A DNA stretch of 64,000 nt from Microbacterium sp. MAH-37 (GTDB lineage Bacteria; Actinomycetota; Actinomycetes; Actinomycetales; Microbacteriaceae), in assembly GCF_009758255.1 (NCBI RefSeq), contig NZ_WSEN01000004.1, positions 434,001-498,000 on the forward strand, given 5' to 3'. Made by a program: the position numbers and the translations under genes. A model generated the notes under the pieces. The model saw nothing but the letters and a program-made list of their open reading frames with translations. It searched no databases and was not told the DNA's origin. Below are positions 51,919-59,835 of the stretch, piece after piece (the first letter of the stretch is position 1; each line of letters begins with the position of its first letter).

Positions 51919-53849
51919 CCCCCGAGCACGACCCCGCAGACGGCCCCTCAGCCCGAAGGTTCTGGACGGAGACCGCCGATCGGTGGCTCCGCGCCGTGCG
52001 CGAGCACGGCGCGGACGATCCGGCCGGGGTCGTGCTTCCCGGCCGCGTGACCGGCGACGGCGTGCGCCGCGAATCGATGGAGACCATCGGCCGCAGCTTC
52101 CTGCTCGCGTCCTCCCGCATCGCCGGTGCGCCAGCAGATGACGCCGAAGCCGACGCGCTGGTGGAGTTCTACGCCCAGGCGATCGTGGACGGCACCGATC
52201 CCGGGCATCCGTCCCGCTGGCCGCTCGGCGTGACCTGCCGCACCCCGCTCACCGGCATCACGAACTCGATCGTCGAGGGCGCGAACCTCGCCTTCGGGCT
52301 GTACACGGCCGGTGAGCGGTTCTGGTCGCGGCTGGATGGCCGGCAGCAGCATCAGGTGCTCGCCTGGCTGCGGCACCACGCGCAGCGCGAGGTGTGGCAG
52401 AACAACTGGCAGCTGTTCCCCGCGATGGCCGAGGCGTTCATCCGGCATGTCGACGGCGATGCATCCGGCCTGCGCAACGAGCGCAACGTGGCCCGCGTCG
52501 AGGGCTGGTACCTCGGCGACGGCTGGTACACCGATGGCCCCGAGCACGCGATCGACTACTACAACGCCTGGGCCATCCACCCGTACCTCTGGGCCTGGTA
52601 TCGGATGACGGACCGCACGCAGAGCCTCGAGGGGCAGCGTCACCTCGAGCGCCTCGCCGCGTTCGTGGACGGGCTGCCGTCGTTCGTGGCATCCGACGGT
52701 GCACTGCTGCACTTCGGTCGTTCGCTGACATACCGCACAGCGGCGCTCGCGCCGCTGTGGTGCGCAGAGGTCTCGGGCGTCAGCCCGCTCTCGCCGGCGC
52801 GCACGCGCGAGGTCGCGACCTCGGTGCTGGACGGCTTCGTGCGGCACGGCGTCGGCGCCGACGGGCAGCTGAGCCTGGGCTGGTACGACGAATACCTGCC
52901 CGCCATGCAGGACTACAGCGGCTTCGGTTCGCCGTACCTCGCCGGCATCGGATTCCTCGGGCTGTCGCTGGATGCCGGCCATCGGGTGTGGACGGCGGAT
53001 GTCGCGCCGACCGCGCGCCCGGCGTTCACCCGCTCCTTCGAGGGCCCCGGGCTGACGCTGAGCACGGCCGGCGGCGACGCTCCGGTGATTCTGGTGAACC
53101 ATGGCTCCGACCACGCCGAGCTCGCTGTGCAGCCCCACGGCATCCCCGACCCCGATGACCCGCACTACGCATCCTTCGCGTACTCCACGCACACGGCGCC
53201 GGAGGTCGGCGACGGGTGGCTGGAGGCGATCGACGGGCACGTCACGCTGTTCGACGAGGCCGGGAAGCCGAGCCGGCGGGTGAAGCTGCGCGGGCAGATC
53301 ACCGACGGCCCGATGAGCGCGTCGGTGCACTACCCGCAGGTCGACGGGAAACTTCTCGTCGGGGCATGCATCGTCACCGCATCCGTGGTGAACCGCGGCA
53401 CCGAGGTGCGCGCGCACCTGGTGATGGCGCCGCCGTCGCACGACCGGATCCGCGAGGGCTCCTTCGCGCTGGCCGGCGCCACGGCTCCGTCCTGTCTCGC
53501 CGATGGGCTGCAGGCTGAGGTCTCGAACGGCTCGCACCGCGCCGTTCTCACCGGTGTGCACGGGTGGGATGCCGCGGACACGGTCGCGCACCAGGGCACG
53601 AATGCGATGGGGGAGCACTCCGCCATCCCCGTCCTCACCGCCGCGCGCGATGCGGACGAGACGGTCCATGTCGCACTGCACCGGCTGGTGCGCGAAGGCG
53701 TCGACCCCGCGGCCGACCCGGTCGTCGAGGTGAATGGCACACGACTGACCGTGGACTGGCCCGACGACGGCATCCATGTCGAACTCGACCTGCGCACGGT
53801 CGTGGAATGGGACGGTCAGCCGGGTAGGCCTGGCGGTCGCCGGATCTGA
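51915..53849 (+). CDS. DUF2264-family protein, probable carbohydrate-active enzyme
   Basis: A 644-residue cytoplasmic protein of the DUF2264 family, with an N-terminal (alpha/alpha)6-barrel-like half (about 1-370) and a C-terminal beta-rich half. Characteristic strings are RRESMETIGRSFLLASSRIA, NWQLFPAMAEAFIRH, VEGWYLGDGWYTDGPEHAID YYNAWAIHPYLW, and LSLGWYDEYLPAMQDYSGFG SPYLAG. Conserved Asp, Tyr and Trp residues resemble a glycan-binding cleft. Fold and location suggest an intracellular glycosidase or lyase on imported oligosaccharides; the reaction is unassigned. The start is GTG overlapping the receptor stop. Confidence 0.82.
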   Translation: MTPEHDPADGPSARRFWTETADRWLRAVREHGADDPAGVVLPGRVTGDGVRRESMETIGRSFLLASSRIAGAPADDAEADALVEFYAQAIVDGTDPGHPSRWPLGVTCRTPLTGITNSIVEGANLAFGLYTAGERFWSRLDGRQQHQVLAWLRHHAQREVWQNNWQLFPAMAEAFIRHVDGDASGLRNERNVARVEGWYLGDGWYTDGPEHAIDYYNAWAIHPYLWAWYRMTDRTQSLEGQRHLERLAAFVDGLPSFVASDGALLHFGRSLTYRTAALAPLWCAEVSGVSPLSPARTREVATSVLDGFVRHGVGADGQLSLGWYDEYLPAMQDYSGFGSPYLAGIGFLGLSLDAGHRVWTADVAPTARPAFTRSFEGPGLTLSTAGGDAPVILVNHGSDHAELAVQPHGIPDPDDPHYASFAYSTHTAPEVGDGWLEAIDGHVTLFDEAGKPSRRVKLRGQITDGPMSASVHYPQVDGKLLVGACIVTASVVNRGTEVRAHLVMAPPSHDRIREGSFALAGATAPSCLADGLQAEVSNGSHRAVLTGVHGWDAADTVAHQGTNAMGEHSAIPVLTAARDADETVHVALHRLVREGVDPAADPVVEVNGTRLTVDWPDDGIHVELDLRTVVEWDGQPGRPGGRRI

Positions 53850-53855
53850 AGGTGT

Positions 53856-53889
53856 CTGCCCCGACGGTGGGTGTTCACCGTCGGGGCAG
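53856..53889 (+). terminator. 14-bp hairpin within the second sugar operon
   Basis: CTGCCCCGACGGTG pairs perfectly with CACCGTCGGGGCAG around a 6-base loop, immediately behind DUF2264 and 55 bases before the fucosidase start. It may end most transcripts or protect the upstream mRNA, lowering fucosidase expression relative to the transporter. Confidence 0.7.
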
Positions 53890-53944
53890 GCGAACGTTGC
53901 GCGCACGAACCACCAGACATCATCGACGAAGACGGAGTGCCACG

Positions 53945-55387
53945 ATGGCTGCGATGACGAACCCCTGGACCACCCGCGCCCGCTCGGGCGATGCGCCGGT
54001 GGAGGTGCGCTTCGGGCCGCTCGTCGGCCATCGCGACGACGAGGCGATGCAGCGCTTCCGCCATTACGGCGTCGGGCAGTTCATCCATTTCGGGCTCTAC
54101 TCGATCCCGGGGAACGAGTGGCACGGCGAGCGCCCGTCGAGCCTGGCCCCGGAGTGGATCAGGGCCTGGTCCGGCCCGAACGCCCCGGAGGACTGGCCGG
54201 AGACCTACGACCGGCTGAACGAGGTCTTCGACCCGACCGGCCTGGACGCCCGCGAGTGGGCGCAGCAGGCGAAGCGGATGGGCGCCCGTTACGTGATCTT
54301 CACGACGAAGCACCATGACGGCTTCGCGCTGTGGCCTTCGGCGCATTCGGACTACACCGTGGCGCAGTCGCCCTGCGATCGCGACATCGTCGGCGAAGTG
54401 GTCGACGCGTACACCGCAGAGGGCATCGACGTGTTCCTCTACTTCTCCGTGCTCGACTGGCATCATCCCGGATACACGACCTCGATGCCGACGGACGAGG
54501 CGGGGCGTCGTGGCTGGCGGGAGTTCCTGGAGTACACCAGGGCCCAGCTGCTCGAGCTGCTGGAGCGTTACCCGGCGGCGCGCGGACTGTGGTTCGACGG
54601 CACCTGGGATGCCTCCTGGGTCGCCTCGTACGAGTTCACGTACCGCCTCGAGCAGGAGCTGCGTGAGCGGAGGCCGGGGCTGATCATCGGGTCGCGGTTC
54701 CGCAACGACGAGCACGGCTCGCGGCATTTCGACTCGAACGGTGCGCTGCTCGGCGACTACGAGCAGGGCTGGGAGCGCAAGCTGCCCGCAGACCACTCGA
54801 TGCTCTCCGGCAACGACTGGGACGGCGTGATGACGATCGGCCCGAACGCATGGGGGTTCATGCGCGACACGGGCGATCAGTACCAGAAGACCGCGGACGA
54901 CCTCATCGATCTGCTCATGCGATGCCGCTCGATGGGCGGCAACCTCGTCGTCAACTTCGGGCCCGACGGCGAGGGGCGGATGACGGCTTACGAGGGCGAG
55001 ATCGCCGATGAGCTCGGGGCCTGGGTCGCCGAGAACGCGGATGCCGTCTACGGCGCCGGGCACGTCGACCTCGGGCGCACGGATATGGGGTGGCTCACCG
55101 GCGATGGCGAGCGCCTCTTCCTCACGGTGGTGAACCGCCCGGTCACGGGAATCGCGCGACTGCGGTTCGGCGCGGATGCGGCACGCGTGCCGGTGAGGGC
55201 GCGGCTGCTGGCATCCGGAAAGGAGCTGGAACTGCGGCGCACCGACATCGGGTTCGACCTGGATGCCGCGGTCCATTACGACGCGGTCATCCCTCGCGAC
55301 TTCGCCGCCGACCGTGCCTTCGTGATCGAGTTCGAACTCGGGCCCGCCGGGGCTCGCGCCGCGGACCGCGCGGCCGCCCACATGTGA
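53945..55387 (+). CDS. Alpha-L-fucosidase (GH29 family)
   Basis: A 480-residue GH29 enzyme without signal peptide, so it acts in the cytoplasm on imported oligosaccharides. GH29 landmarks are RFRHYGVGQFIHFGLYSIPG NEWH, FDPTGLDAREWAQQAKRMGA, RYVIFTTKHHDGFALWPSAH SDYTV (His pair), and the nucleophile Asp in ARGLWFDGTWD (D218). The C-terminal ~90 residues form a beta domain (TVVNRPVTGIARLRF). The earlier open frame is rejected; GGAG lies 8 bases before ATG 53945. Acid/base assignment is not possible by eye. The neighbouring Gfo/Idh/MocA and hydroxyacid dehydrogenases could metabolise L-fucose or a related deoxysugar. Confidence 0.9.
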   Translation: MAAMTNPWTTRARSGDAPVEVRFGPLVGHRDDEAMQRFRHYGVGQFIHFGLYSIPGNEWHGERPSSLAPEWIRAWSGPNAPEDWPETYDRLNEVFDPTGLDAREWAQQAKRMGARYVIFTTKHHDGFALWPSAHSDYTVAQSPCDRDIVGEVVDAYTAEGIDVFLYFSVLDWHHPGYTTSMPTDEAGRRGWREFLEYTRAQLLELLERYPAARGLWFDGTWDASWVASYEFTYRLEQELRERRPGLIIGSRFRNDEHGSRHFDSNGALLGDYEQGWERKLPADHSMLSGNDWDGVMTIGPNAWGFMRDTGDQYQKTADDLIDLLMRCRSMGGNLVVNFGPDGEGRMTAYEGEIADELGAWVAENADAVYGAGHVDLGRTDMGWLTGDGERLFLTVVNRPVTGIARLRFGADAARVPVRARLLASGKELELRRTDIGFDLDAAVHYDAVIPRDFAADRAFVIEFELGPAGARAADRAAAHM

Positions 55388-55407
55388 GACAGCAGACAAG
55401 GACAGAC

Positions 55408-56586
55408 ATGGATCTCAACATCGGCATCATCGGCTTCGGACTGCGCTCCTCGCTGCGCAAGGAGGTCCATCGTCCGGGAGCGGGGTCGCGGATCTCGGCC
55501 GTATGCGACCTCTCGGAGCGCGCGAGGCGAGAGGCTCGCGAATTCGCGCCGGACGCGCTGATCACGGACTCGCTGGACGAGCTGCTGGCCTCCGGCGTCG
55601 ACGCCGTGATGGTGCTCACCCCCGACGACCTGCACGCGTCGATCACCATCCGGGCGCTCGAGGCGGGCATCCCCGTGTTCTGCGAGAAGCCGCTCGCGAT
55701 CGACCTGGCCGATGCCGACGCCATGCTCGAGACAGCTCGCCGCACCGGAAGCCGGCTCTACATCGGACACAACATGCGGCACATGCCGGTGATCACGCTC
55801 ATGCGGCAGCTCATCCAGGACGGACGGATCGGTGAGGTCAAGGCCATCTGGGTGCGTCACTTCGTCGGGCACGGCGGCGACTTCTACTTCAAGGACTGGC
55901 ATGCCGACCGGCGTCGCACGACCTCGCTACTGCTGCAGAAGGGCGCACACGACATCGACATCATCCACTGGCTGGCCGACGCCTACAGCGAGCGAGTGTC
56001 GGCGATGGGCGAGCTCAGCGTGTACGGCGGTGTCGACGACCGCCGCGACCGCAGCGACGAGCGGATGTTCGACTGGTACAGCCTGGACAACTGGCCGCCG
56101 GCGTCGATGACCGGCCTGCACCCTGTGGTCGACGTCGAGGATGTGTCCCAGGTGAACATGCGGCTCTCCGGCGGCATCCTCGCCTCCTATCAGCAGTGCC
56201 ATTTCACGCCGGATTACTGGCGCAACTACACCGTCATCGGAACTGAGGGGCGCATCGAGAACTTCGGTGACTCGTCCGGTGCCGAGGTGAAGCTGTGGAA
56301 CCGGCGTCACGGCGGCTATGCCACCGCCGACGAGACGTTCATCGTGCCGGCGGTCGCGGATTCCGGTCACGGCGGTGCCGACGGCTTGCTGGTGGCCGAG
56401 TTCCTGCGCTTCGTCAAGGACGGCGGGCTGACGGAGACGTCACCGGTCGCCGCCCGCGAGGCCGTGGCGGCAGGTATCCTGGCCACGCAGTCGCTGCGCG
56501 GCGACGGCGCCGCGATCGACGTTCCGCCGCTCGATCCCGACCTCATCGCGTACTTCGAGCGAGGGCAGGTGGAAGCCGGCGCCTGA
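55408..56586 (+). CDS. Gfo/Idh/MocA-family oxidoreductase
   Basis: A 392-residue NAD(P)-dependent dehydrogenase. The N-terminal Rossmann motif is IGIIGFGLRSSLRKEV, atypical in having GFGLRS. VMVLTPDDLHA and FCEKPLAIDLADADAMLETA give the catalytic EKP region, and the C-terminal domain includes LLLQKGAHDIDIIHWLA. ATG at 55408 follows AAGGACAGAC. It lies 20 bases behind the fucosidase and completes the operon, probably oxidising a sugar released by DUF2264 or GH29 enzymes. Confidence 0.88.
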   Translation: MDLNIGIIGFGLRSSLRKEVHRPGAGSRISAVCDLSERARREAREFAPDALITDSLDELLASGVDAVMVLTPDDLHASITIRALEAGIPVFCEKPLAIDLADADAMLETARRTGSRLYIGHNMRHMPVITLMRQLIQDGRIGEVKAIWVRHFVGHGGDFYFKDWHADRRRTTSLLLQKGAHDIDIIHWLADAYSERVSAMGELSVYGGVDDRRDRSDERMFDWYSLDNWPPASMTGLHPVVDVEDVSQVNMRLSGGILASYQQCHFTPDYWRNYTVIGTEGRIENFGDSSGAEVKLWNRRHGGYATADETFIVPAVADSGHGGADGLLVAEFLRFVKDGGLTETSPVAAREAVAAGILATQSLRGDGAAIDVPPLDPDLIAYFERGQVEAGA

Positions 56587-56601
56587 GGGCGAGAGGCCAA
56601 G

Positions 56602-56635
56602 AGATGCGGCATCCGGACGCTCGGATGCCGCATCT
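56602..56635 (+). terminator. Rho-independent-like terminator of the second sugar operon
   Basis: AGATGCGGCATCCG pairs perfectly with CGGATGCCGCATCT (14 bp) around GACGCT, just behind the oxidoreductase gene, and is followed by TCTGA. Confidence 0.8.
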
Positions 56636-56689
56636 TCTGACCCCTGGACGGGTTCTCAGGAACCTCGAGGCGGATAGGCTGACACCACG

Positions 56690-58093
56690 ATGGAGATCAC
56701 GCGGCGCACTCTTCTCGTCGGTGCCGGAACCGGCGCCGTCGCTGTGCTTCTCGCGGCCTGCACTCCGGAGCCCGAGCCGACGCCGACGAAGCCCGCCCCG
56801 ACAGCGAAGCCGACCATCCCGACAGGCGCCGTGCCGAAGCCGGCCGACTGGAAGCGCAGCAACTGGTCGACGGACCCGTACTCACGGGGATCGATGAGCT
56901 ATCTGCCCGCCGGCGCGACGCCGCAGCATCGTGCGGACCTCGCCGAGCCGATCGGCGACCGCCTGTTCTTCGCGGGCGAGGCCGTCGACGCCGAGCGTCC
57001 CGGCACCGTGATCGGCGCCATCGACTCCGGGCGGCGGGCCGCAGTCGCGGCGTCCGCCGCGTCTCGTGAGGGGGAGCGCATCGCCGTGATCGGCGCCGGC
57101 GCGGCTGGAGCCGTCGCGGCGAAGACCCTCGCCGACAGCGGCCGCGACGTGACGATCTTCGAGGCGCGCGACCGTCTCGGCGGCCGCATCCAGTCGATCG
57201 TCGACGACGACTGGCCGATCCCGGTGCAGCTCGGCGCGTGGCTGTCGACCACCGACGACACCGTGTCGCTGCGCGACCGCCTTGCTGCGCTGGGCGTCGA
57301 GGACATCGACTTCAGCACCGCCACCGGATGGTCCGAGAGCGGTGCCCAGCCGACCGTCGACGGCGCGCCGATCGCCGACGCGGTCAAGCGCGCCGCGGGA
57401 GGCCCCACCGACGTGTCGATCGCGGACGCGCTGAAGGAGGACGGCGCCGATCCGGCCGACCCCGCGCTCGCCGCGGCGCTCGCCTGGCTCTCCGCGACGT
57501 CGGGCGTCGACATCGACAAGGCCTCGAGCTGGTACCCGCCGGGGTTCGCCCCTGATGCGCTGGCCGGTGCCACCGGCGACGTCGGCATGATCGTCGAGGC
57601 CGCGCTGGAGGGGCAGAAGGTCACGCAGGCGTCGCCGGTGATGCGCATCGCCTATGACGACTCCGGCGTGAGCCTGCGCCTCGGCACCGGCGAATCCCTG
57701 TCCTTCGACCGCGTGATCGTCACGGTGCCGCTGGGCGTGCTGCAGAAGCAGTCGATCGAGTTCGCACCCGCCCTGCCCTTCGCGCATCGCGGAGCGATCG
57801 CCGCGCTCGGGGCGGGCTACGTGGAGACCGTGTGGCTGCGCTTCGACGAGTCCTTCTGGAACGCCGACGCCGAGATCTGGCACGTCGTCGGCGGCGACGG
57901 CCCGATCCGCACCTGGCTCAACCTCGAGCCCGTGACCGGGGCGCCGGTGCTGGTCGGCCTGGTCGGCGGACCGGAAGCCCGGGCGTTCGCGAAGCTGAAC
58001 GACGCCGACGCCGTGGCCACCGCGCGCGAGTCGCTGATGTTCTTCGCCTCCGAGACGCCCTCGCCTTCGCCGTCGCCGACCGAGACGCCCTGA
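56690..58093 (+). CDS. Flavin amine oxidase-like lipoprotein with permuted domain order
   Basis: A 467-residue lipoprotein. The leader has TRRTLLVGAG (Tat-like) and a lipobox with C24, then a Pro/Thr/Glu-rich linker to about 52. Residues ~58-118 match the usual C-terminal FAD-binding part of amine oxidases (DPYSRGSMSYLPAG at 62-75, DRLFFAGEA at 90-98, PGTVIGAIDSGRRAA at 104-118). Only then comes the N-terminal-type Rossmann fold (IAVIGAGAAGAVAAKTLADS from 131, then FEARDRLGGRIQS) and the substrate domain, ending in a Ser/Pro tail. So the family's order is circularly permuted. TAGGCT 9 bases upstream suggests a near-leaderless start. Substrate unknown; activity is not certain. Confidence 0.85.
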   Translation: MEITRRTLLVGAGTGAVAVLLAACTPEPEPTPTKPAPTAKPTIPTGAVPKPADWKRSNWSTDPYSRGSMSYLPAGATPQHRADLAEPIGDRLFFAGEAVDAERPGTVIGAIDSGRRAAVAASAASREGERIAVIGAGAAGAVAAKTLADSGRDVTIFEARDRLGGRIQSIVDDDWPIPVQLGAWLSTTDDTVSLRDRLAALGVEDIDFSTATGWSESGAQPTVDGAPIADAVKRAAGGPTDVSIADALKEDGADPADPALAAALAWLSATSGVDIDKASSWYPPGFAPDALAGATGDVGMIVEAALEGQKVTQASPVMRIAYDDSGVSLRLGTGESLSFDRVIVTVPLGVLQKQSIEFAPALPFAHRGAIAALGAGYVETVWLRFDESFWNADAEIWHVVGGDGPIRTWLNLEPVTGAPVLVGLVGGPEARAFAKLNDADAVATARESLMFFASETPSPSPSPTETP

Positions 58094-58101
58094 GCGTTCC
58101 C

Positions 58102-58140
58102 GGACCCTGAGCGAGCGCAGCGAGACGAAGGGCGCCCAGG
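58102..58140. repeat. Dispersed GAGCGAGCGCAGCGAGACGA repeat
   Basis: GGACCCTGAGCGAGCGCAGC followed by GAGACGAAGGGCGCCCAGG is one of the most complete copies of the repeat family in the window. It lies between the convergent amine oxidase and Pr6Pr genes. Confidence 0.8.
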
Positions 58141-58152
58141 AGCCAGGGCGGC

Positions 58153-58791
58153 TCAGAGCGTGGACGCCTCCGTCGTGCGCATCCGGCTCAGCAGCACGAG
58201 CCCGCACGCGACCATGGCGAAGATCCCCAGCGCGATCACGCAGGTCAGCACCATCTCGGGGATGCCCGACACCTGCCGCGGATCGAGGAAGTAGTACGGG
58301 TACCAGCCGATGATCCCGCCGCGCCAGATGGTGAACAGCCCCCAGACCACGGGGTAGAGCAGCACGTAGGGCACGATCCGCCAGCTCGCGGTGCGGCGGC
58401 CCGGACCGAAGATCCAGGCCAGGATCGCCCAGGCCGGCAGGACGAAGTGGAGCACGACGTCGGACCACGGCACGGTGATCGGGATGCCGCGGACGCCGGC
58501 CTGCCAGACGATCAGGGCGAAGGCCAGCCCTGCCGTGATGGTCCAGCTCAGCACGATGGCGCGCGCGGTGGTCAGCCAGGGCGGATCCTCCGGCATCCGC
58601 AGTGCGATGATCCCCGCGACGACCCCGAGCACCGTGTACGCGATGTTCGACTCGATGGTCAGGTAGGCGAAGAAGTTCTGCCCCGCGATGGTCTGCGAGC
58701 CGAGTCCCCAGAACATCCGGTGCACGAGGGCGACGCCGCAGACGGCCGCGGCCAGCAGGCGCGACCATCCGAACGCCGTTCTCGAGATCAC
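58153..58791 (-). CDS. Pr6Pr-family membrane protein
   Basis: A 212-residue protein with six predicted helices. It matches the Pr6Pr pattern: FAYLTIESNIAYTVLGVVAG, VPWSDVVLHFVLPAWAILAW (conserved His), GRRTASWRIVPYVLLYPVVW and GWYPYYFLDP. The family is widespread and uncharacterised. The GTG start is supported by GAGGAGG on the reverse strand about 9 bases upstream. It is divergent from the fluoride channel genes. No function can be assigned. Confidence 0.82.
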   Translation of the reverse strand: MISRTAFGWSRLLAAAVCGVALVHRMFWGLGSQTIAGQNFFAYLTIESNIAYTVLGVVAGIIALRMPEDPPWLTTARAIVLSWTITAGLAFALIVWQAGVRGIPITVPWSDVVLHFVLPAWAILAWIFGPGRRTASWRIVPYVLLYPVVWGLFTIWRGGIIGWYPYYFLDPRQVSGIPEMVLTCVIALGIFAMVACGLVLLSRMRTTEASTL

Positions 58792-58872
58792 TCGCGCGTC
58801 GCCCTCCTCGTCCGGGTCGGCGGGAACGTCACCCGGCCGAGTCTACGGAACCCTCGCGCGTAGAGTTGCGGG

Positions 58873-59244
58873 GTGATCCTCGTCCGCGCCCTGATCGTCG
58901 CCGCGGGCGGCACTCTGGGCGTCGCCCTGCGGATGCTGCTGGGGCTGGCGATCCCGGACGTCGGGGGCCTCCCGGTCTCGGTCCTCCTCGCCAACGTGCT
59001 CGGTGCGTTCCTCCTGGGAGTGCTCACGGCCAGGCTGCCCGCCACCAAGCGGCGGCTGTTCCTCGGCACCGGCATCCTCGGCGGGTTCACCACCTACAGC
59101 GCGTTCACGGTGGGGACGGCCCAGCTCTGGACCGCGCAGCCGCTCCTCGCCGCGGGCTACGCGCTGGGAAGCCTGGTGCTCGGCATCGCGGCGGCGGCCG
59201 CCGGTCTGCACCTGTTCCGTCGCGAGAGGGGAGGGGCACGGTGA
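58873..59244 (+). CDS. Fluoride channel subunit (CrcB/FluC)
   Basis: A 123-residue, four-helix membrane protein that exports fluoride as a dimer. Conserved points are GGTLGVALRMLLG, ANVLGAFLLGVL (Asn of the pore) and GTGILGGFTTYSAFT (Phe/Thr pore track). The GTG start has TAGAGT 6 bases before it, indicating a leaderless mRNA. The stop overlaps the GTG of a second subunit, the usual paired organisation in Gram-positive bacteria, where the two form an antiparallel heterodimer. No fluoride riboswitch is visible upstream. Confidence 0.92.
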   Translation: MILVRALIVAAGGTLGVALRMLLGLAIPDVGGLPVSVLLANVLGAFLLGVLTARLPATKRRLFLGTGILGGFTTYSAFTVGTAQLWTAQPLLAAGYALGSLVLGIAAAAAGLHLFRRERGGAR

Positions 59245-59600
59245 GCCCGCTGGTGTTCCTGCTCGCCGCGCTCGCCGGAGGCCTCGGTGCGGCTGTCCGC
59301 TACCTGGTCGACATCGGCATCGCGAGGCTGACCGGCCCGCGCTTCCCGTGGGGCGTGTTCCTGATCAACCTCACCGGCTCGTTCGTCCTCGGCCTGATCG
59401 TGGGAGGGCTGCCGGAGGCCGCCTTTGTCGTCGGCACAGGCTTCCTCGGCGGGTACACGACGTTCAGCACCGCGATGCTCGACACCGTCGCGCTCTGGCG
59501 CGACGGTGAGCGCCGGGCATCCGCCTTCAACGCGGTCGGGATGCTGCTGCTCGGCGTCGTCGTCGCCTTCGCGGGCCTCGCCGTCGGCACCGCGCTCTGA
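59241..59600 (+). CDS. Fluoride channel subunit (CrcB/FluC), second of pair
   Basis: A 119-residue paralogue of the preceding gene, with LAGGLGAAVRYLVDIGIARL, INLTGSFVLGLIVG (Asn and Ser pore residues) and GTGFLGGYTTFSTAMLDTVA. GGGGAGGGG gives a strong ribosome site before the GTG. It overlaps the first gene by 4 bases (GTGA), ensuring equal expression of the heterodimer partners. The tandem hairpin elements begin 10 bases after its stop. Confidence 0.92.
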   Translation: MSPLVFLLAALAGGLGAAVRYLVDIGIARLTGPRFPWGVFLINLTGSFVLGLIVGGLPEAAFVVGTGFLGGYTTFSTAMLDTVALWRDGERRASAFNAVGMLLLGVVVAFAGLAVGTAL

Positions 59601-59610
59601 GCTTTCACGC

Positions 59611-59758
59611 GCTCCGGTCTCAACGGTTGTGGGTGTGCAGCCGGTGCACCCGCAACGAGTGGGACCGGAGCTGTTCGGAAGCGACGCCTCCCCCCCAGCT
59701 CCGGTCTCAACGGTTGTGGGTGTGCACCCGGTGCACCCGCAACGAGTGGGACCGGAGC
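59611..59758. repeat. Tandem pair of 61-bp GCTCCGGTC...GACCGGAGC hairpin elements
   Basis: Two units (59611-59671 and 59698-59758) differ at only a base or two. Each begins GCTCCGGTCTCAACGGTTGT and ends GAGTGGGACCGGAGC, forming a near-perfect hairpin (GCTCCGGTC/GACCGGAGC, GGGTG/CACCC). They resemble the pair at 27493-27649. They lie between the fluoride channel genes and the TetR operator. Confidence 0.85.
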
Positions 59759-59797
59759 AGGAGAAGGAGCGCCTCTCAGCGCAGGCACAGCGGCGAA

Positions 59798-59822
59798 ATG
59801 TACAAACGTACATGTACGCATG
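59798..59822. promoter_or_regulatory. TetR operator upstream of the efflux module
   Basis: CGTACATGTACG (59807-59818) is a 12-bp palindrome, and ATGTAC-AAACG-TACAT overlaps it. The AT-rich ACGTACATGTACG core is typical of TetR operators. It lies 18 bases before the TetR start and would control TetR and the RND pump together. Confidence 0.65.
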
Positions 59823-59835
59823 TCCAGGAGGGCGG

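Noticed and set aside
59611-59758. Fluoride riboswitch near crcB genes
   Set aside because: The structured sequence is downstream of the channel genes, duplicated, and similar to elements at 27.5 kb next to unrelated genes.
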